A DNA stretch of 64,000 nt from Paraphaeosphaeria minitans (taxonomy: Eukaryota; Ascomycota; Dothideomycetes; Pleosporales; Didymosphaeriaceae), in contig WJXW01000013.1 of NCBI GenBank assembly GCA_015832175.1, positions 1,426,001-1,490,000 on the forward strand, read 5' to 3'. This document shows, piece by piece, positions 1 through 10,300 of this stretch (position 1 is the stretch's first letter; every line of letters starts with the position of its first letter). The notes beneath the pieces are model-generated. The model searched no databases. It was not told the DNA's origin and was given only the letters and a program-made list of their open reading frames with translations. The translations under genes and the position numbers were made by a program.

Positions 1-20
1 CACACACACACACACACACA
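1..20. repeat. (CA)n microsatellite, cut by window edge
   Basis: Perfect CA dinucleotide run at the very start of the window. Its true length is unknown because it continues, or may continue, to the left. Confidence 0.9.
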
Positions 21-637
21 CTGCGATTCCTGTTTCAACCGTCAGGTATGGAACTTGCTTGTTCAGTGCGAGACTTACACTTCTTCGCTCTGTGTCATTT
101 CTTCGCCTTCAGATTTTTTTTTTCCAATCCAAAATCTATAGGAATCAGTAATCGTGGACGAAGCTTCCGGCGTTACTAACCTCGGGGCATACAGCTCACG
201 TCCGCTTAACTACCGCCTTCATGGACTACTGCCATTCATGGAAGCACGTCCACGCTATGAATCTTGAGAGAATACGGTACTTCATCTTGATATAGTGTGA
301 TCTAGTCTGAAAGATGGGGTGGACGATTTGAAATGCAGTTAGACGCGCCTTCCTTGAGTGTGTGTTGTTGCTTGGGCGTACTCGTGGCGAGGCCATGTCA
401 TTCACCTCGACTAAACCTTGGATCATGGGGCAGCAGTTCAACTCGCTAATCTCCCGCCGTTTGTTTGTTTGTCGACACCAGCGCGTTCCTTCTATTTTCT
501 CGTGCGCGCGCTGTTTGTGTTCTCCAGCCTCCCCGCCCTTCCAACCCGTACCTACACCAGCACCCTCGCAACATACCCGACCAATGGCTGTACACCCGCA
601 TGAGTGCTGAAGACTGAATATCGCACGTTTCGTCAAC
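21..637. other. intergenic, upstream of first gene
   Basis: No coding potential that I trust. The stretch holds a short T-run near 113-123 and CT-rich sequence approaching the start codon at 638, which suits a fungal 5' leader and promoter. No specific regulatory motif is claimed. Confidence 0.5.
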
Positions 638-3313
638 ATGAATCCTCAGGTTCGTCAAGCTGGGGTTGGCCCAGCGCCGCCAAATGCAAGCCACAGGTCG
701 AAATCGAGAAGCAGCGCGTCGAAAAGCAGCCAACAGAACCGCAACCCTTTCCAAGTCAGTGTAGCTGGATCACCCAGATACGTTGCACGTCCAGAATCTC
801 TGGCATTGACTACGTCGCCTCTGATCGGTTCGCGAATCCCGCGCAAATCGCCTGGTTCTGCCCTTGCTGCTCCGGGCCAGACAGGATCTTTGCTTCAATC
901 CCAGCGTTCCGTAAAGCCTCATTCTACTAAAGAAACCACACCGACAGGCATTGGCTCCGCCACACTTCAAGTTAGCACCCAGACCGTTAGCAGCAGAAAC
1001 ACGATGCTGAAAAGCGTGCAGAACGCAAAGCGAGACTCTATGGTGAACGCACACAAGCCACTCCCGAGCCCACCAGCTCTACAGATTGTGTATCCCTTGA
1101 ACTCCCCTAAGGCCCAGCGCACGTTGATCGACGCCGAATTTCAAGTCACGCCTTCTTTTGCGGAATGGCCAGCTCTCTCGCCGGAGAAAGTTGCTTCGGA
1201 GGGCGTTGGAGAAAGCCAGGATCCTAACGCTGCTAATGCCACAACCTCTAGCTTTTCCCCCGTTGAATCCGTGTCGCTCGCTGAGCAATATGAGCTAACA
1301 ACTGGTGTCTTAGATTATCCATATAGATGGTCAACGAATCCTTACGAACAGAAGACTGGTTCATCATCATTGTCTCCAATACAAGCATCATATACCGACA
1401 TTGAGGAAGGTCTCGTCCCGGATAAGACTATACATGCCCTCACGACACGTGATGAGGAGGCTCTGGAGAGCCCACCCGCTAGGAAAGTCGCTATTCCACC
1501 GCGTGTCAGCTCAATGAGAGCTCCTGGGCCTTATTCTGTCACATCACAAGAGTCGCAGATGGTCAACACCGCAGCCACGGCTGGATACCACCGTCGAGAA
1601 ACCAGAATGGGCGATAAACAGTGGCCTCTTCTGAACACAGAAGGCAATCGCCCGTCTAGCATTGCAGAGCTGCAATTGGAGCCTGCTAAAATGACAAGCT
1701 TTAGTGGAGACAATACCTGCACTCGCAACGCACACGGTGTGTCTGAATCCATGGATACCTATCATACCGCCAACTCACACCGTGCTGCAGCGCTCTCAGC
1801 GTCATCTTGGAGTCATGTGGCCGGCTCGTCGATATACGACGATGAGCCACAACTTGAAGAGCGGGGATACCGAACCAAGCGTATCTCGGATCATGCATCA
1901 GAATCAGAGCCTGGCCCGCTGCTTAAAATTTCCGACGAGGCAGACGCTTTTCTGCTTGGCAGAGTGCCTCCCTTGCCCGAAAATACCACCATCAAGTCCA
2001 CGCTCAGGGAGGGATCTCTCAGCGCAATAACCAGCCGCACAGTTTCCCGGTTGTCTGCCGGGGTCAGTAGGTCAAAGACGCACCAAACCATCACGGGACG
2101 TGCGGCCACTCGACTTTCTACACCTAGCGAGCTTCAGCAGACATCTGTAACATCTTGGAGCACTCCTACCCTGGAGAGCAACGACACCGTCCGAAAACGA
2201 TCCTTCAATAGCACGCCAAAAATAACCACGATAACATCCACCGGCATCGATCAACCGTTTACTACTCCTCTGAGCTTTTCAAATACAAGTCGATCAAAGA
2301 CTAGCCCTGCGCTTGCTCGTATAAGCCCCCGTGTTGAAGTTTCGCCCAGCTATGCCAGATCTACGGTGGCGTCTTCGCGCAACACAAGTATGCTGGACCA
2401 GCGTGCCGTACTGCGGAAGCCTGCCAACACCCCCAACCGGACAAGTGAGCTGAAGTCAGAATATTCACAGACTCACTCGAAGAGCGACAGCAAGCCTTCA
2501 CGGAAGAAGGAGGTCAAATCCAAAAGAAGCCTTAGGAACATACTTTCGTTCCAAGACACGAAGATAAAAGCTCCCTCTGTGCCTGTAGTACCGAAGCGCT
2601 CGTCACGTATGGGAAGTGCGATTGGAGCTCGGTTCAACAAAAGCTCCGCCAACCTTCGCACCCAGAGGGCGACCGAGGAGACGACTCGTCGAACAGTACC
2701 TGGAAGTCAAGCTGGCAGTGCTCAAACTGTGCCACCGCCGATGACTGAATCGGATACTCGAGCAACTTCCGCCAGTCTTCACGCTCAGAGGAAGAACGGG
2801 GAGACGACTCCTCGCGTAGTGTCCGAGGGGCAGAATGGCAATATCCAACCTGTGCAACCGTCCAGTGCCAGATTAACCCTTGCAGAAGCTACTATACCAG
2901 ACGCAATTACCAACTTTAACAAAATTATGTACCACGCTTCCCAGCTTCCAGAAACATCTTCGGTCCGTCTACGTGGCCTCGAAATCGCTCAGGTCTGTAC
3001 TACCCTGACCCACCATGCTAGCATGTTAGACGAACTGGCTCTAACAATGCAAATGAGACAGGCTCTTCTCGCTTCCGTTGACGCTTGTAAAACGGCGCAG
3101 ATCGCGGCTACACAGGCACAGCGATCTGCTCGTCAAGCAGAGCTAAGTATGCAGAGATTGGCCGTCGAGATGGGAAGACTCTTCAAACTTTGTGAGGGAG
3201 ATCTCGACGAGGAGACTGCACACTTGATCAAGGGCCTGCTTCGTAACGCCTGGGATTCTGCGTTCCCGTTGTCTCCATTGACAACCTCGCGTTCGACATC
3301 GAATCCACAGTGA
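638..3313 (+). CDS. Ser/Thr-rich protein of unknown function, conserved-looking helical C-terminus
   Basis: A single uninterrupted reading frame of 891 codons; I do not recognise the family. Roughly residues 1-720 are low-complexity, very rich in Ser, Thr, Pro and Arg, with basic patches and no membrane segment or signal peptide, so it looks largely disordered. From about residue 745 the composition changes: a predicted helical segment containing ITNFNKIMYHASQLPETSSV, then a Gln/Ala-rich coiled-coil-like stretch with repeated AQ and RQA groups, then a compact end with LIKGLLRNAWDSAFP. That C-terminal 150 residues is the likely conserved domain. Two similar segments, near residues 685-705 and 715-735, share a Q-R-x-T/N-x-E-x-T-x-R/P-x-V pattern and may be a short internal duplication. 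The gene is convergent with TIM10. The start is the first ATG of the long frame. Function unknown; a scaffold or cytoskeletal role would be a guess. Confidence 0.8.
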   Translation: MNPQVRQAGVGPAPPNASHRSKSRSSASKSSQQNRNPFQVSVAGSPRYVARPESLALTTSPLIGSRIPRKSPGSALAAPGQTGSLLQSQRSVKPHSTKETTPTGIGSATLQVSTQTVSSRNTMLKSVQNAKRDSMVNAHKPLPSPPALQIVYPLNSPKAQRTLIDAEFQVTPSFAEWPALSPEKVASEGVGESQDPNAANATTSSFSPVESVSLAEQYELTTGVLDYPYRWSTNPYEQKTGSSSLSPIQASYTDIEEGLVPDKTIHALTTRDEEALESPPARKVAIPPRVSSMRAPGPYSVTSQESQMVNTAATAGYHRRETRMGDKQWPLLNTEGNRPSSIAELQLEPAKMTSFSGDNTCTRNAHGVSESMDTYHTANSHRAAALSASSWSHVAGSSIYDDEPQLEERGYRTKRISDHASESEPGPLLKISDEADAFLLGRVPPLPENTTIKSTLREGSLSAITSRTVSRLSAGVSRSKTHQTITGRAATRLSTPSELQQTSVTSWSTPTLESNDTVRKRSFNSTPKITTITSTGIDQPFTTPLSFSNTSRSKTSPALARISPRVEVSPSYARSTVASSRNTSMLDQRAVLRKPANTPNRTSELKSEYSQTHSKSDSKPSRKKEVKSKRSLRNILSFQDTKIKAPSVPVVPKRSSRMGSAIGARFNKSSANLRTQRATEETTRRTVPGSQAGSAQTVPPPMTESDTRATSASLHAQRKNGETTPRVVSEGQNGNIQPVQPSSARLTLAEATIPDAITNFNKIMYHASQLPETSSVRLRGLEIAQVCTTLTHHASMLDELALTMQMRQALLASVDACKTAQIAATQAQRSARQAELSMQRLAVEMGRLFKLCEGDLDEETAHLIKGLLRNAWDSAFPLSPLTTSRSTSNPQ

Positions 3314-3923
3314 AAGGCTATGGAAAGATGGTACTCATGATGCGGGACCGAGGTAAGCGACTTACTTGTGCCCCGATGCAAGAAGAAAAAATTTAACAGC
3401 TTAAAGCAGGTATTCAGAATCGCACGTTCTGTTGAACAAATTCTGGTTGCAAGTGGGCAGTAGCGCCGTTGATCCTTAGGTGCAGGAGATTTTTCAAACT
3501 TGCACGTGTTACAAAGTGCGAAGAGAGGCGCTGATCTAAAGGATAGTTCAAACAGTTTGCGGTGGTGGATGACGCCTCACGCATCCATGCCAGTCCGAGC
3601 CTATTCCCTGCTGATCCAAGAGGCAATACCAGGGGATCATTCGGACGTTGGTTCGTGTCTGGGTACCATTTGCATCTTGCATATCGTACCACTCTGAGCA
3701 CCTTGCTCAATCCGGTAAAAGTTATTGTACAGTGCCGATCCGATGGCAAATTCCAACCCAAGTAGTCCATAGAGCGCCATATACATGAAGCAGTGGTTGG
3801 TCTCGGCCCCCTCCCTTCCTCCAATGTCCTTGACCTGGTCCACGGACACTGAATCTCGCTCGTGCCCTCTTGGCATTCTCGATTTGTGCATCCAGCTTTG
3901 CCCTGCCCGTAGCGTGGACTTGT
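3314..3923. other. convergent intergenic between unknown gene and TIM10
   Basis: Shared 3' region of two convergent genes. A minus-strand frame (3891 to 3637, 84 codons) contains a hydrophobic stretch, MALYGLLGLEFAIGSALYNN. It sits just downstream of the TIM10 stop and I cannot tie it to a family, so I treat it as probable 3' UTR. Confidence 0.4.
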
Positions 3924-4292
3924 TTACATGCCTCCACCGAACATGCCTCCACCGGCAGCCTTCCCTTGTGCCTCGCCTTGCATTTTTTCGCTAACCTTGA
4001 CGTTGACCTCGAAGAACTTTGCGACGCAGCGGTCGAGGCAGACGGACTCGCCCTTGTTGAGATCGGCTTCGCGGTAAGAGGTGTCGAGGCACTTCTTGCT
4101 GCAGGATTGGACCAGACTAGACCACCAGAGAAAGTCAGCGGCATGTCCCAGCTGACATTGGCGACGACGCGAGGATGAGGGAAGTGGAACGTACCGCGCG
4201 TACATGTCCGAGACCATGTCGATTTCTGCTTCTGCTTGGGCGATCTTCTGCTCGGAGGAGAGCTGCGGCTGGCGGCCGAAGAGGAACGACAT
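3924..4292 (-). CDS. TIM10: mitochondrial inner membrane translocase small Tim, Tim10
   Basis: Small Tim chaperone of the mitochondrial intermembrane space; with Tim9 it escorts hydrophobic carrier precursors to the TIM22 translocase. Two exons on the minus strand: 4292-4195 and 4116-3924, with a 78-base GT-AG intron between. The intron is a multiple of three with no stop, so reading through it gives a false 26-residue insertion. The spliced protein is 96 residues, close to yeast Tim10 (93). It carries the twin CX3C signature: C38-x3-C42 and C59-x3-C63, separated by 16 residues, which form two disulphides in the family. The tail is Gly/Met-rich. There is no cleavable presequence, as expected for a small Tim imported by the MIA pathway. 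Tim10 rather than Tim9, Tim8 or Tim13 is judged from the [18 protein letters not shown] stretch. Confidence 0.93.
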   Translation of the reverse strand: MSFLFGRQPQLSSEQKIAQAEAEIDMVSDMYARYVPLPSSSRRRQCQLGHAADFLWWSSLVQSCSKKCLDTSYREADLNKGESVCLDRCVAKFFEVNVKVSEKMQGEAQGKAAGGGMFGGGM

Positions 4293-4481
4293 TGTGGCGG
4301 TTGGGGTGCTGGGTGATGACGGGAGGATCTGGGTTCGTGGAGCACCGATTGAGTGGCCTTCGGCGATGGGAGATGTATAGGTCGTGTGGATTGCGAGGGA
4401 TGCGCTGGTAGTGATGCGCGTGGAGAGAAAAAGGCCGAGACTACTCGCCCCACGGAACTGCTAAGGCCAGGGCCTTAGCCC

Positions 4482-5258
4482 TGCGCAGCTCAACGCAAGA
4501 TCGCAGCTTAACGCCACTTTCTTACTTAAATATTAGTAGCGGCCTAGCTAATAGAGGCTTTAAGAAGTTTAAAAGTATAGAATAAACTTTATAAATATCT
4601 ATTGTTGTAAAAGAGTATTATTATAAGAAAAGAAATCTATACTATACTATACTAGTTTTAGACAGAGTTTTAAAGAATCACCTAGCTTTAAAAGCTGGAT
4701 AACCTAGTAACTAGGTAATGTTTATATATTATCTTTATAGCATAGTATAGTATAGTATAGTAATTTCTTTAGCTATAATACTAAGAAAGTATATTAATAA
4801 TATTATTAGTTAAGAAGTTATAAGTCGAAGTGTTATAAATTAAAACATAATTAAAGTTAAAACCTATACTTAAATAGGTTAAAAGATTAAGAAATTAATA
4901 TAAAAGCTTTTATTACTATATTTATATAAAAGATATATAGAAAGTTAAAATTTTATTTACATAGTAAAAAAAGATTTTATAAATCTAGTAGAAGAAAATA
5001 TAGAATGGATTACTCTATTTAATATAAATTAATAGTTTAAATTTTATTTCTAGAAATAAATAACGTTTTTTAATACTTTAAATATAAATAATTTTACTTA
5101 AAGTAGCTCTATTTGTTTTTATTTTTTATATATAGTAAAGATAAGTTTATTTTAATTACATAATAAAATTGAGTCCAAAAATCTAGCCTAATAAGGAAGT
5201 TATCGCCGTTTTCAGATAAAAAATGGCGTTAAGCTGCGATCTTGCGTTGAGCTGCGCA
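4482..5258. mobile_element. AT-rich TIR element, degenerate MITE-like relic
   Basis: The ends are perfect 35-base inverted repeats: 4482-4516 and 5224-5258, both reading inward from TGCGCAGCTC. Similarity weakly continues 3-4 bases outward. The interior is strongly AT-rich with many TpA steps and stop codons in every frame, typical of a copy hit by repeat-induced point mutation (RIP). Inside it is a further inverted pair built on CTATACTATACTATACTA (about 4635-4655 and 4740-4763) that could fold into a hairpin. No transposase is recognisable, and no clean target-site duplication is seen. The GC-rich, unmutated ends next to an AT-rich core are unusual. Superfamily undetermined. Confidence 0.85.
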
Positions 5259-5827
5259 AGGCCAACCTAGGTGGGTTGGCATGTGAGGCGAGTAGGTACC
5301 TAGTGCTTGGTTGACGTACCTCGCTCGCATACCTACCTACACATACACTTTGGCTCACTCCACCTCACTAGATATCTATTGCTTGCGCCTCGACATCTCT
5401 CCCAGCTACACAATCAAAAATCTTCATGTTCCGTTCGACCAGCTGAAAGGTGTACTTCACCATTGGCCCAGCTGCCGAGCTTGCTAGCAATGGACGCTCT
5501 GCGGCTCTCACAAAATACACATCAAATTCACCTCGAGGTCAACCCAGGGGTCGCCTCAAGAGCCACCATAGAGCTTCATGCTCGTGACGTACAATAAACA
5601 CCCGTGCAACCCTCAGCTCGGGCGGGCATGCATTCCTTCCCAATTAAGCCGCTCAGCCTGACACTTGCACCACGGCACTTCCTCTCACCAGACCCTACAC
5701 AGTACGATTCGCCTCGCAGCGGACAGCTTCCATCGCATTATTATTAGTAGCACATCATATACACCACTGTGCAGTTTCGCACGTCTCCATCGGGAGCGCA
5801 AGACATCGCACCCTGCTTCGCCTCAAG
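5259..5827. other. intergenic upstream of secreted-protein gene
   Basis: Ordinary-composition DNA between the TIR element and the gene starting at 5828. It has C-rich and CT-rich leader-like sequence and no supported gene. Confidence 0.45.
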
Positions 5828-6897
5828 ATGCGGTGCAAGGCATGGCTGCTTCCGGTCACGCTGCTGCAAAGAATTCTCGCTTTCGGCGTCGACATGGATC
5901 CGTTATCGAACCTCAGGCCCAATAACATCACAGGCTTGAATTACTACTTGTATCGCTGGACAGGCTCGTACGCCGCCCTGTCGAAGATTCTACCTTCAGT
6001 GTTGATCACCAGACAGGTACTACAATGGCACTACGACGATTCGTGTGCAGCCGCAGAATACCTTCCAGCAGAAAGAGTGTGACGGATCTGCTCCAGGCAC
6101 CGTCATTGTATCCTACAACACCTCACTCGTGGCTGCGACGCAGACAAACGGGCACCTTGTGCAGGAGAATCACGACGCTGCCAACCCCTTGGCCTTCAGC
6201 CTGAAATTCTGGTACGCCGGACTGAAGATTTTTGCCAGCTGGAAACATGGACGCCGGGCCCGTCAAAGATATCCAGGATATAAGTTCGGTCCAGTATGTG
6301 TTGGACGTGCACGAGTAGGAAGTTCATGGCTGAACTACGGACAGGATGAACACGAAGGATACACCGGACGACCCAAAAGCGCCGCCACTATGGAACCTTG
6401 CAGCTTTCCACAATGCAGCTCTTGCCTATTCCTTCACTGGCTACCGTGACTCGACCCCATCACCACAAACCCTGCGCTTTCACTACACCCAATGTGGTGG
6501 TCCTGCACTAGCCCTGTACAACGGCACAATCGCCGGCACCCAGTCTTTGCACGTGTCAAACATTAGTCTCATCAGCGAGCCCTGGGTGAGGGGGAAGTTC
6601 AGCAATGGCAGCGCTTCACTGGAGATCAAAGGCATTTATCAGGGCCAATCAACGGAAGGCACACTACTCACGGGCAACGTAACAATCGGCTTCAACGGAA
6701 CGATTGACGAGGTGAGAAGCGATCGGCTGGTGCCGAATACCCATGACTCGACGCCAATTTGGCAGTCGACGCTGGGTTACGACAAAGATTTGACGGGCAA
6801 CAGACCTCTGGTTCAGTTGGTCGCTGGCAGCAGTACGTGGATGGGTTGGGGCCAGACCATAGGAGTCTTGGGGCTGATGGCCCTATACGTTGCGTAA
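5828..6897 (+). CDS. secreted, probably GPI-anchored protein of unknown function (multi-exon, one junction unresolved)
   Basis: The protein starts with a hydrophobic signal peptide (MRCKAWLLPVTLLQRILAF) and ends with a small-residue site (GSS) followed by a short hydrophobic tail (IGVLGLMALYVA), the layout of a GPI-anchored surface protein. The mature part has many N-glycosylation sequons (NIT, NGT, NIS, NGS). Supported exons are 5828-5967, joined across a 49-base intron to 6017 onward (…TGSYYNGTTTIRVQ), and a last exon 6345-6897 preceded by a 51-base intron 6294-6344. The frame used up to about 6107 differs from the frame used before 6294. One phase-compatible solution is an intron 6108-6276, giving 266 residues, but it discards sequence that also looks coding, so a frameshift or another intron is possible. 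Family not recognised. Confidence 0.6.
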
Positions 6898-7194
6898 GCT
6901 GGTAAGGCTGTCCATAGCAATGTACCCTGTCGGTAGTTAGGTACAGCACAAGTGCCTTGCACACGATGCTGCAATTTGCCGTGGACCATCGACGGCAGCT
7001 TTCAAGCTGAGCCATGCCTGAGGCTGGTGGTGCAATCCATATCTTGGTGAGAAGACGGGGAGACAACCATGAACACGATGCGGTTGAAATGACTGCCGGG
7101 TCGAGAGTAACTTGTGCGTAGGTACGAGTTGGCCGACAAGAAGCTGGGCACCGCGCCAGGGGCCAGGCTGCTCAAGTGGTTGGCATGGTGCATG

Positions 7195-7352
7195 TAGGTG
7201 GGTGGGTCGGTAGGTCGGTAGGTAGGTCGGCAAGTCGGTCGGTAGGTCGGTAGGTAGGTAAGTAGGTAGGTAGGTAAGTAGGTAGGTAGGTAGGTAGGTA
7301 GGTAGGTAGGTAGGTAGGTAGGTAGGTAGGTAGGTAGGTAGGTAGGTAGGTT
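7195..7352. repeat. GGTA/TACC tetranucleotide microsatellite
   Basis: Repeats of GGTA, imperfect with GGTC variants to about 7278 and then perfect to 7351. On the minus strand it reads as a spurious Tyr-Leu-Pro-Thr open frame. Confidence 0.95.
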
Positions 7353-7560
7353 GACGACATGCTGTCACCCTGGCCGTGTCAGACTCCACCGCTCCCGCGC
7401 GTGTGGCTGAGGCATCCTAAATTTAACGTCTAGTGCGGCTGTGCTCGCTGCGAGGACAAAAGCTTTTGCGCCAAGGCTCAGCGTCGCCGTCACGCGAGAG
7501 GAGGTCGTGGTTCCAAAACAGGCTGGCTGGGAGCGACGTGGTGGTTCTTTCCGCGCGCCG

Positions 7561-7596
7561 TCCTCGCTCCCTCTCCCTCTCCCTCTCCCTCTCTGT
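7561..7596. repeat. CTCCCT pyrimidine tract
   Basis: Four to five tandem CTCCCT units. CT-rich tracts are common in promoters and leaders of well-expressed filamentous-fungal genes; here it lies about 850 bases before the UPF0658 start. Confidence 0.7.
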
Positions 7597-8443
7597 TTCC
7601 TTTCCCTCTACACTCCAGCCTGCACCGCGTCAGCACTTGTCTTGCCCGCCAGGAACAGGGACCGGCAGTGGGCGAACGCTACTGCTGCTGCTGGCAGCTC
7701 TAGTTGGCCGCTATCCGGCGCTTTTCAGCCCAGCTCCACACGACAAAACGGGGACGGGGTCAGCACCACACCAGCCGTAGCCCGCAGCCCGCAGCCCGTG
7801 GCCTCTCCTCTCCTCTGCTGCAGGCCCAAAACAACCAAAACAACCAAAACCACACCGCGCGCAACCGTCTCCTGCATAGTCCTATCTCTGCCCTCGCCCC
7901 CGTCGCTCGCTCGCTCCCCGCCGCTCGTCTGTCCTTCACTGCCAGACGCCGTTTCAGAAGGCCAACACGCACCACGATCCGTTTCAGCGTCGCGCACTGC
8001 CACTGCCACCGTCCACTACCACTACCACTACCACCGTCCATTGCCACTGTCACTGTCTGCCACTGCCACCGTCCACTCGCTGCAGCCCGCCGGCCGGCCC
8101 TGTGCCTCACTCTCGTCTCAGCCCTGCCTGGCACCACACCACCGCCCGCCCACTCAGTCCTCGCGCGCCACGCCCCCCGCGCAGAGTCGCACGCTGCTCC
8201 TCCTGCCAAACGCCGGCGCGCCCACTCGATCCACCCCATCCAGCCGTCCACCGGCTGTCCCCTCCCGCCAAAATTTCTCACCACGAGGCACGAACTTCCC
8301 TCCTCGGAGGCCCGCCGCTCGACCACAACCATAGCTACCCACCGCAGCCGCAGCCGCAGCCCTACCAGCCCCAGCCAGGAGGCTACCACCACCGCGAGGG
8401 CTTCCCCACAGAACTGCCACCCGTCGCGAGAAGGAAGCGCAGA

Positions 8444-9587
8444 ATGTACATCCCCAACACTAGGTGGACCTGGGCCTTCCTGTTGACCGCCGTCACCCAG
8501 GCCGTCATCGCCCTCGTCCTCGAAGCGTATGCTGCCCTGCCCTGCCTTGACCCATGATGCGCACCTGCTGACCTGAAGCGCGCAGTTATGTCTTCGCACG
8601 TTTCCAGAGTGCCCTCAAGCACAACGTCGACGACCACAATGAGTCGCGCACAATCCCCACCTATCTTGCCGTCTTCATGTTTGGCTACATCTACCAGATT
8701 GCCCTCGTCTACGATGCACTCGCCCAGAAGAACACCATTCAGGTCATTGGCCTGGTCATGTACAACCTCGGCATCCTCATCTACGCCGCAATCCAGTTCG
8801 ATCAGATCGACGAGGCCATCACTGCCCTCAAGGCACTACACGGGCTCGACGATCTGTTTGTGTGGACCGAGATCCGCGCCGAACTCATCACCCTCCCCAT
8901 CTTGATGGCCGTAGCCACCGTCGTCTTCGCTTTCATTTCTTGGAAGCTGTATGATGAGTTTGCCTGGACCATCTACAAGCACATATCCGCAGATTTGCGC
9001 ATGAAAAGGCGCTATCTCACCTATCAGGTACGCCCTGCTCACCGCTCCATCACCCACCTCTCGCAATTCCTGACTGACATGCACAGATTTATATCGCGCT
9101 ATTGAAATTCGATTTCTTCTTCTTCCTTGCATTCACGGTCCAGTTCCTCGTCGTCGTCGAAAACACCTCCAAGGTAGAGCTCGGTCTCACGGCGACAGCA
9201 CTGGTCATCACCTTCATCCTTCTGTTTCTGGCCGCGTGGTGGGTCCGCCGTGAGTCCGTGGCCGGCATGATTGTCGTCATCATCCTCTACTTTATTGCCC
9301 TGGGCTACTTCCTATTCAAGCTGGTCCGTATGTACGCCGCCGATGCGGCTCGAATCGAAGATTACAAGCCTGCGCGAAAGTCGCTAACAAGTTTCGCCGT
9401 CTTGACCATCTTGCTCGTCATCATCACCATTGTCACGGCGTGCATTTGCACACACAACTTCAACAAAGGACTGAAGCCGTTCGTCAACGAGAAGAGCGTC
9501 GGCAGGCGAAGCGAAGGCAAGGGGTACGCAAACGAAATGCCGAGCTTGAGTGGACCAGCTCCTGCACAGCGGATGGAGATTGACTGA
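8444..9587 (+). CDS. UPF0658-type Golgi multi-pass membrane protein
   Basis: Three exons: 8444-8526, 8586-9027 and 9087-9587 (introns of 59 bases each), giving 341 residues from the first in-frame ATG (MYIPNTRWTW). The protein has about seven hydrophobic segments, for example LLTAVTQAVIALVLEAYVFA, LAVFMFGYIYQIALVYDAL, ILMAVATVVFAFISWKLY, FFFFLAFTVQFLVVV, ALVITFILLFLAAWWV, MIVVIILYFIALGYFLF and FAVLTILLVIITIVTACIC, and ends in a soluble tail. The arrangement matches the fungal UPF0658 Golgi membrane family as I recall it; the biochemical role is not established. Upstream in-frame Pro/Gln-rich sequence suggests a longer N-terminus from an earlier exon, because no in-frame ATG precedes 8444 in that stretch. 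A CT-rich promoter-like region lies upstream. Confidence 0.8.
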
Positions 9588-10300
9588 CTGCGTTTGGCAA
9601 TGGACGAAGACTGTACTTGAATGATTTGTTTGTTTTGTGCACAATACACATTGAACATCGAAACGATCGGCATGTGTTCTGCGAAGCATAGCTCTGGTCT
9701 GGTCTCCCACGAGAGTCAGGCCTGGACCAGAGCGATTGGCGTTTATTTGGACGGGATTGGACACTGGCAATAGCCTGGATGGATTTGGTTTGATCTGGGT
9801 AAAGGAGCTGGGCCCGAGCTGGAACACTGGTCGACTCAGAGAGCCTGGATTGGATTGGAAGGACGCCTCTGCTTGATATACCACCCATGTACTGCTCTTA
9901 GCTTTTGGCTTCTTTTTTAAGGTTCGAACGGCCTCTGTACAGAATCGATTTTCGTAACTTCTACCAATTTCGATATCTATTTCGCGTCCTCGTGGCGGTG
10001 TGAACGTGAATCGGATGATGATCGTTTCGTAGAATGAAGTCTGTCAAGCGAGCCTAGATTGAAGAAACGACAGACTGTAGTAGTAGTCTATATAGCACAA
10101 GCCATTCTGTTTATAATGCCCGCCAAATATCCAATTGCAGGGTATCACTCCAAAGGAGACTCCAAGCTGTCCATGGCATGCACATAACAACCACACATCC
10201 CCATGTATGCGTCTGCATAGCTCTTCCAGCCATGTTGTCCCACACCTACAACAATCCGAGTCTCAATTGCAGATCAAGCTTCGTTGCACGTCCGAAGCCT
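9588..10300. other. convergent intergenic
   Basis: Between the convergent UPF0658 and Mpv17-like genes. The open frames here share sequence with the 3' UTR side of both genes and have no family resemblance. A CTGGTCTGGTCTC/GGATTGGA-rich stretch lies near 9700-9860. Confidence 0.45.

Larger units (their letters stand above)
6898..8443. other. intergenic and leader region rich in simple repeats
   Basis: Contains a GGTA tetranucleotide array (7195-7352), a CTCCCT array near 7561-7596, CAAAAC repeats near 7825-7850 and CCACTA/CCACTG repeats near 7990-8085. Open frames across it are compositional. The part just before 8444 is open in frame with the UPF0658 gene and Pro/Gln-rich (QPQPQPYQPQ), so an upstream coding exon cannot be excluded. 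Confidence 0.5.

Noticed and set aside
3637..3891. 84-codon frame with a hydrophobic stretch 3' of TIM10
   Set aside because: Lies directly after the TIM10 stop on the same strand, likely 3' UTR; no family match.
7172..7389. Minus-strand open frames rich in Tyr-Leu-Pro-Thr over the GGTA array
   Set aside because: Pure translation of a tetranucleotide repeat; no start context or family.
7433..8599. Long overlapping open frames (up to 297 codons) before the UPF0658 gene
   Set aside because: Low-complexity Ser/Pro/Arg composition in several frames at once, caused by C-rich repeats; no domain.
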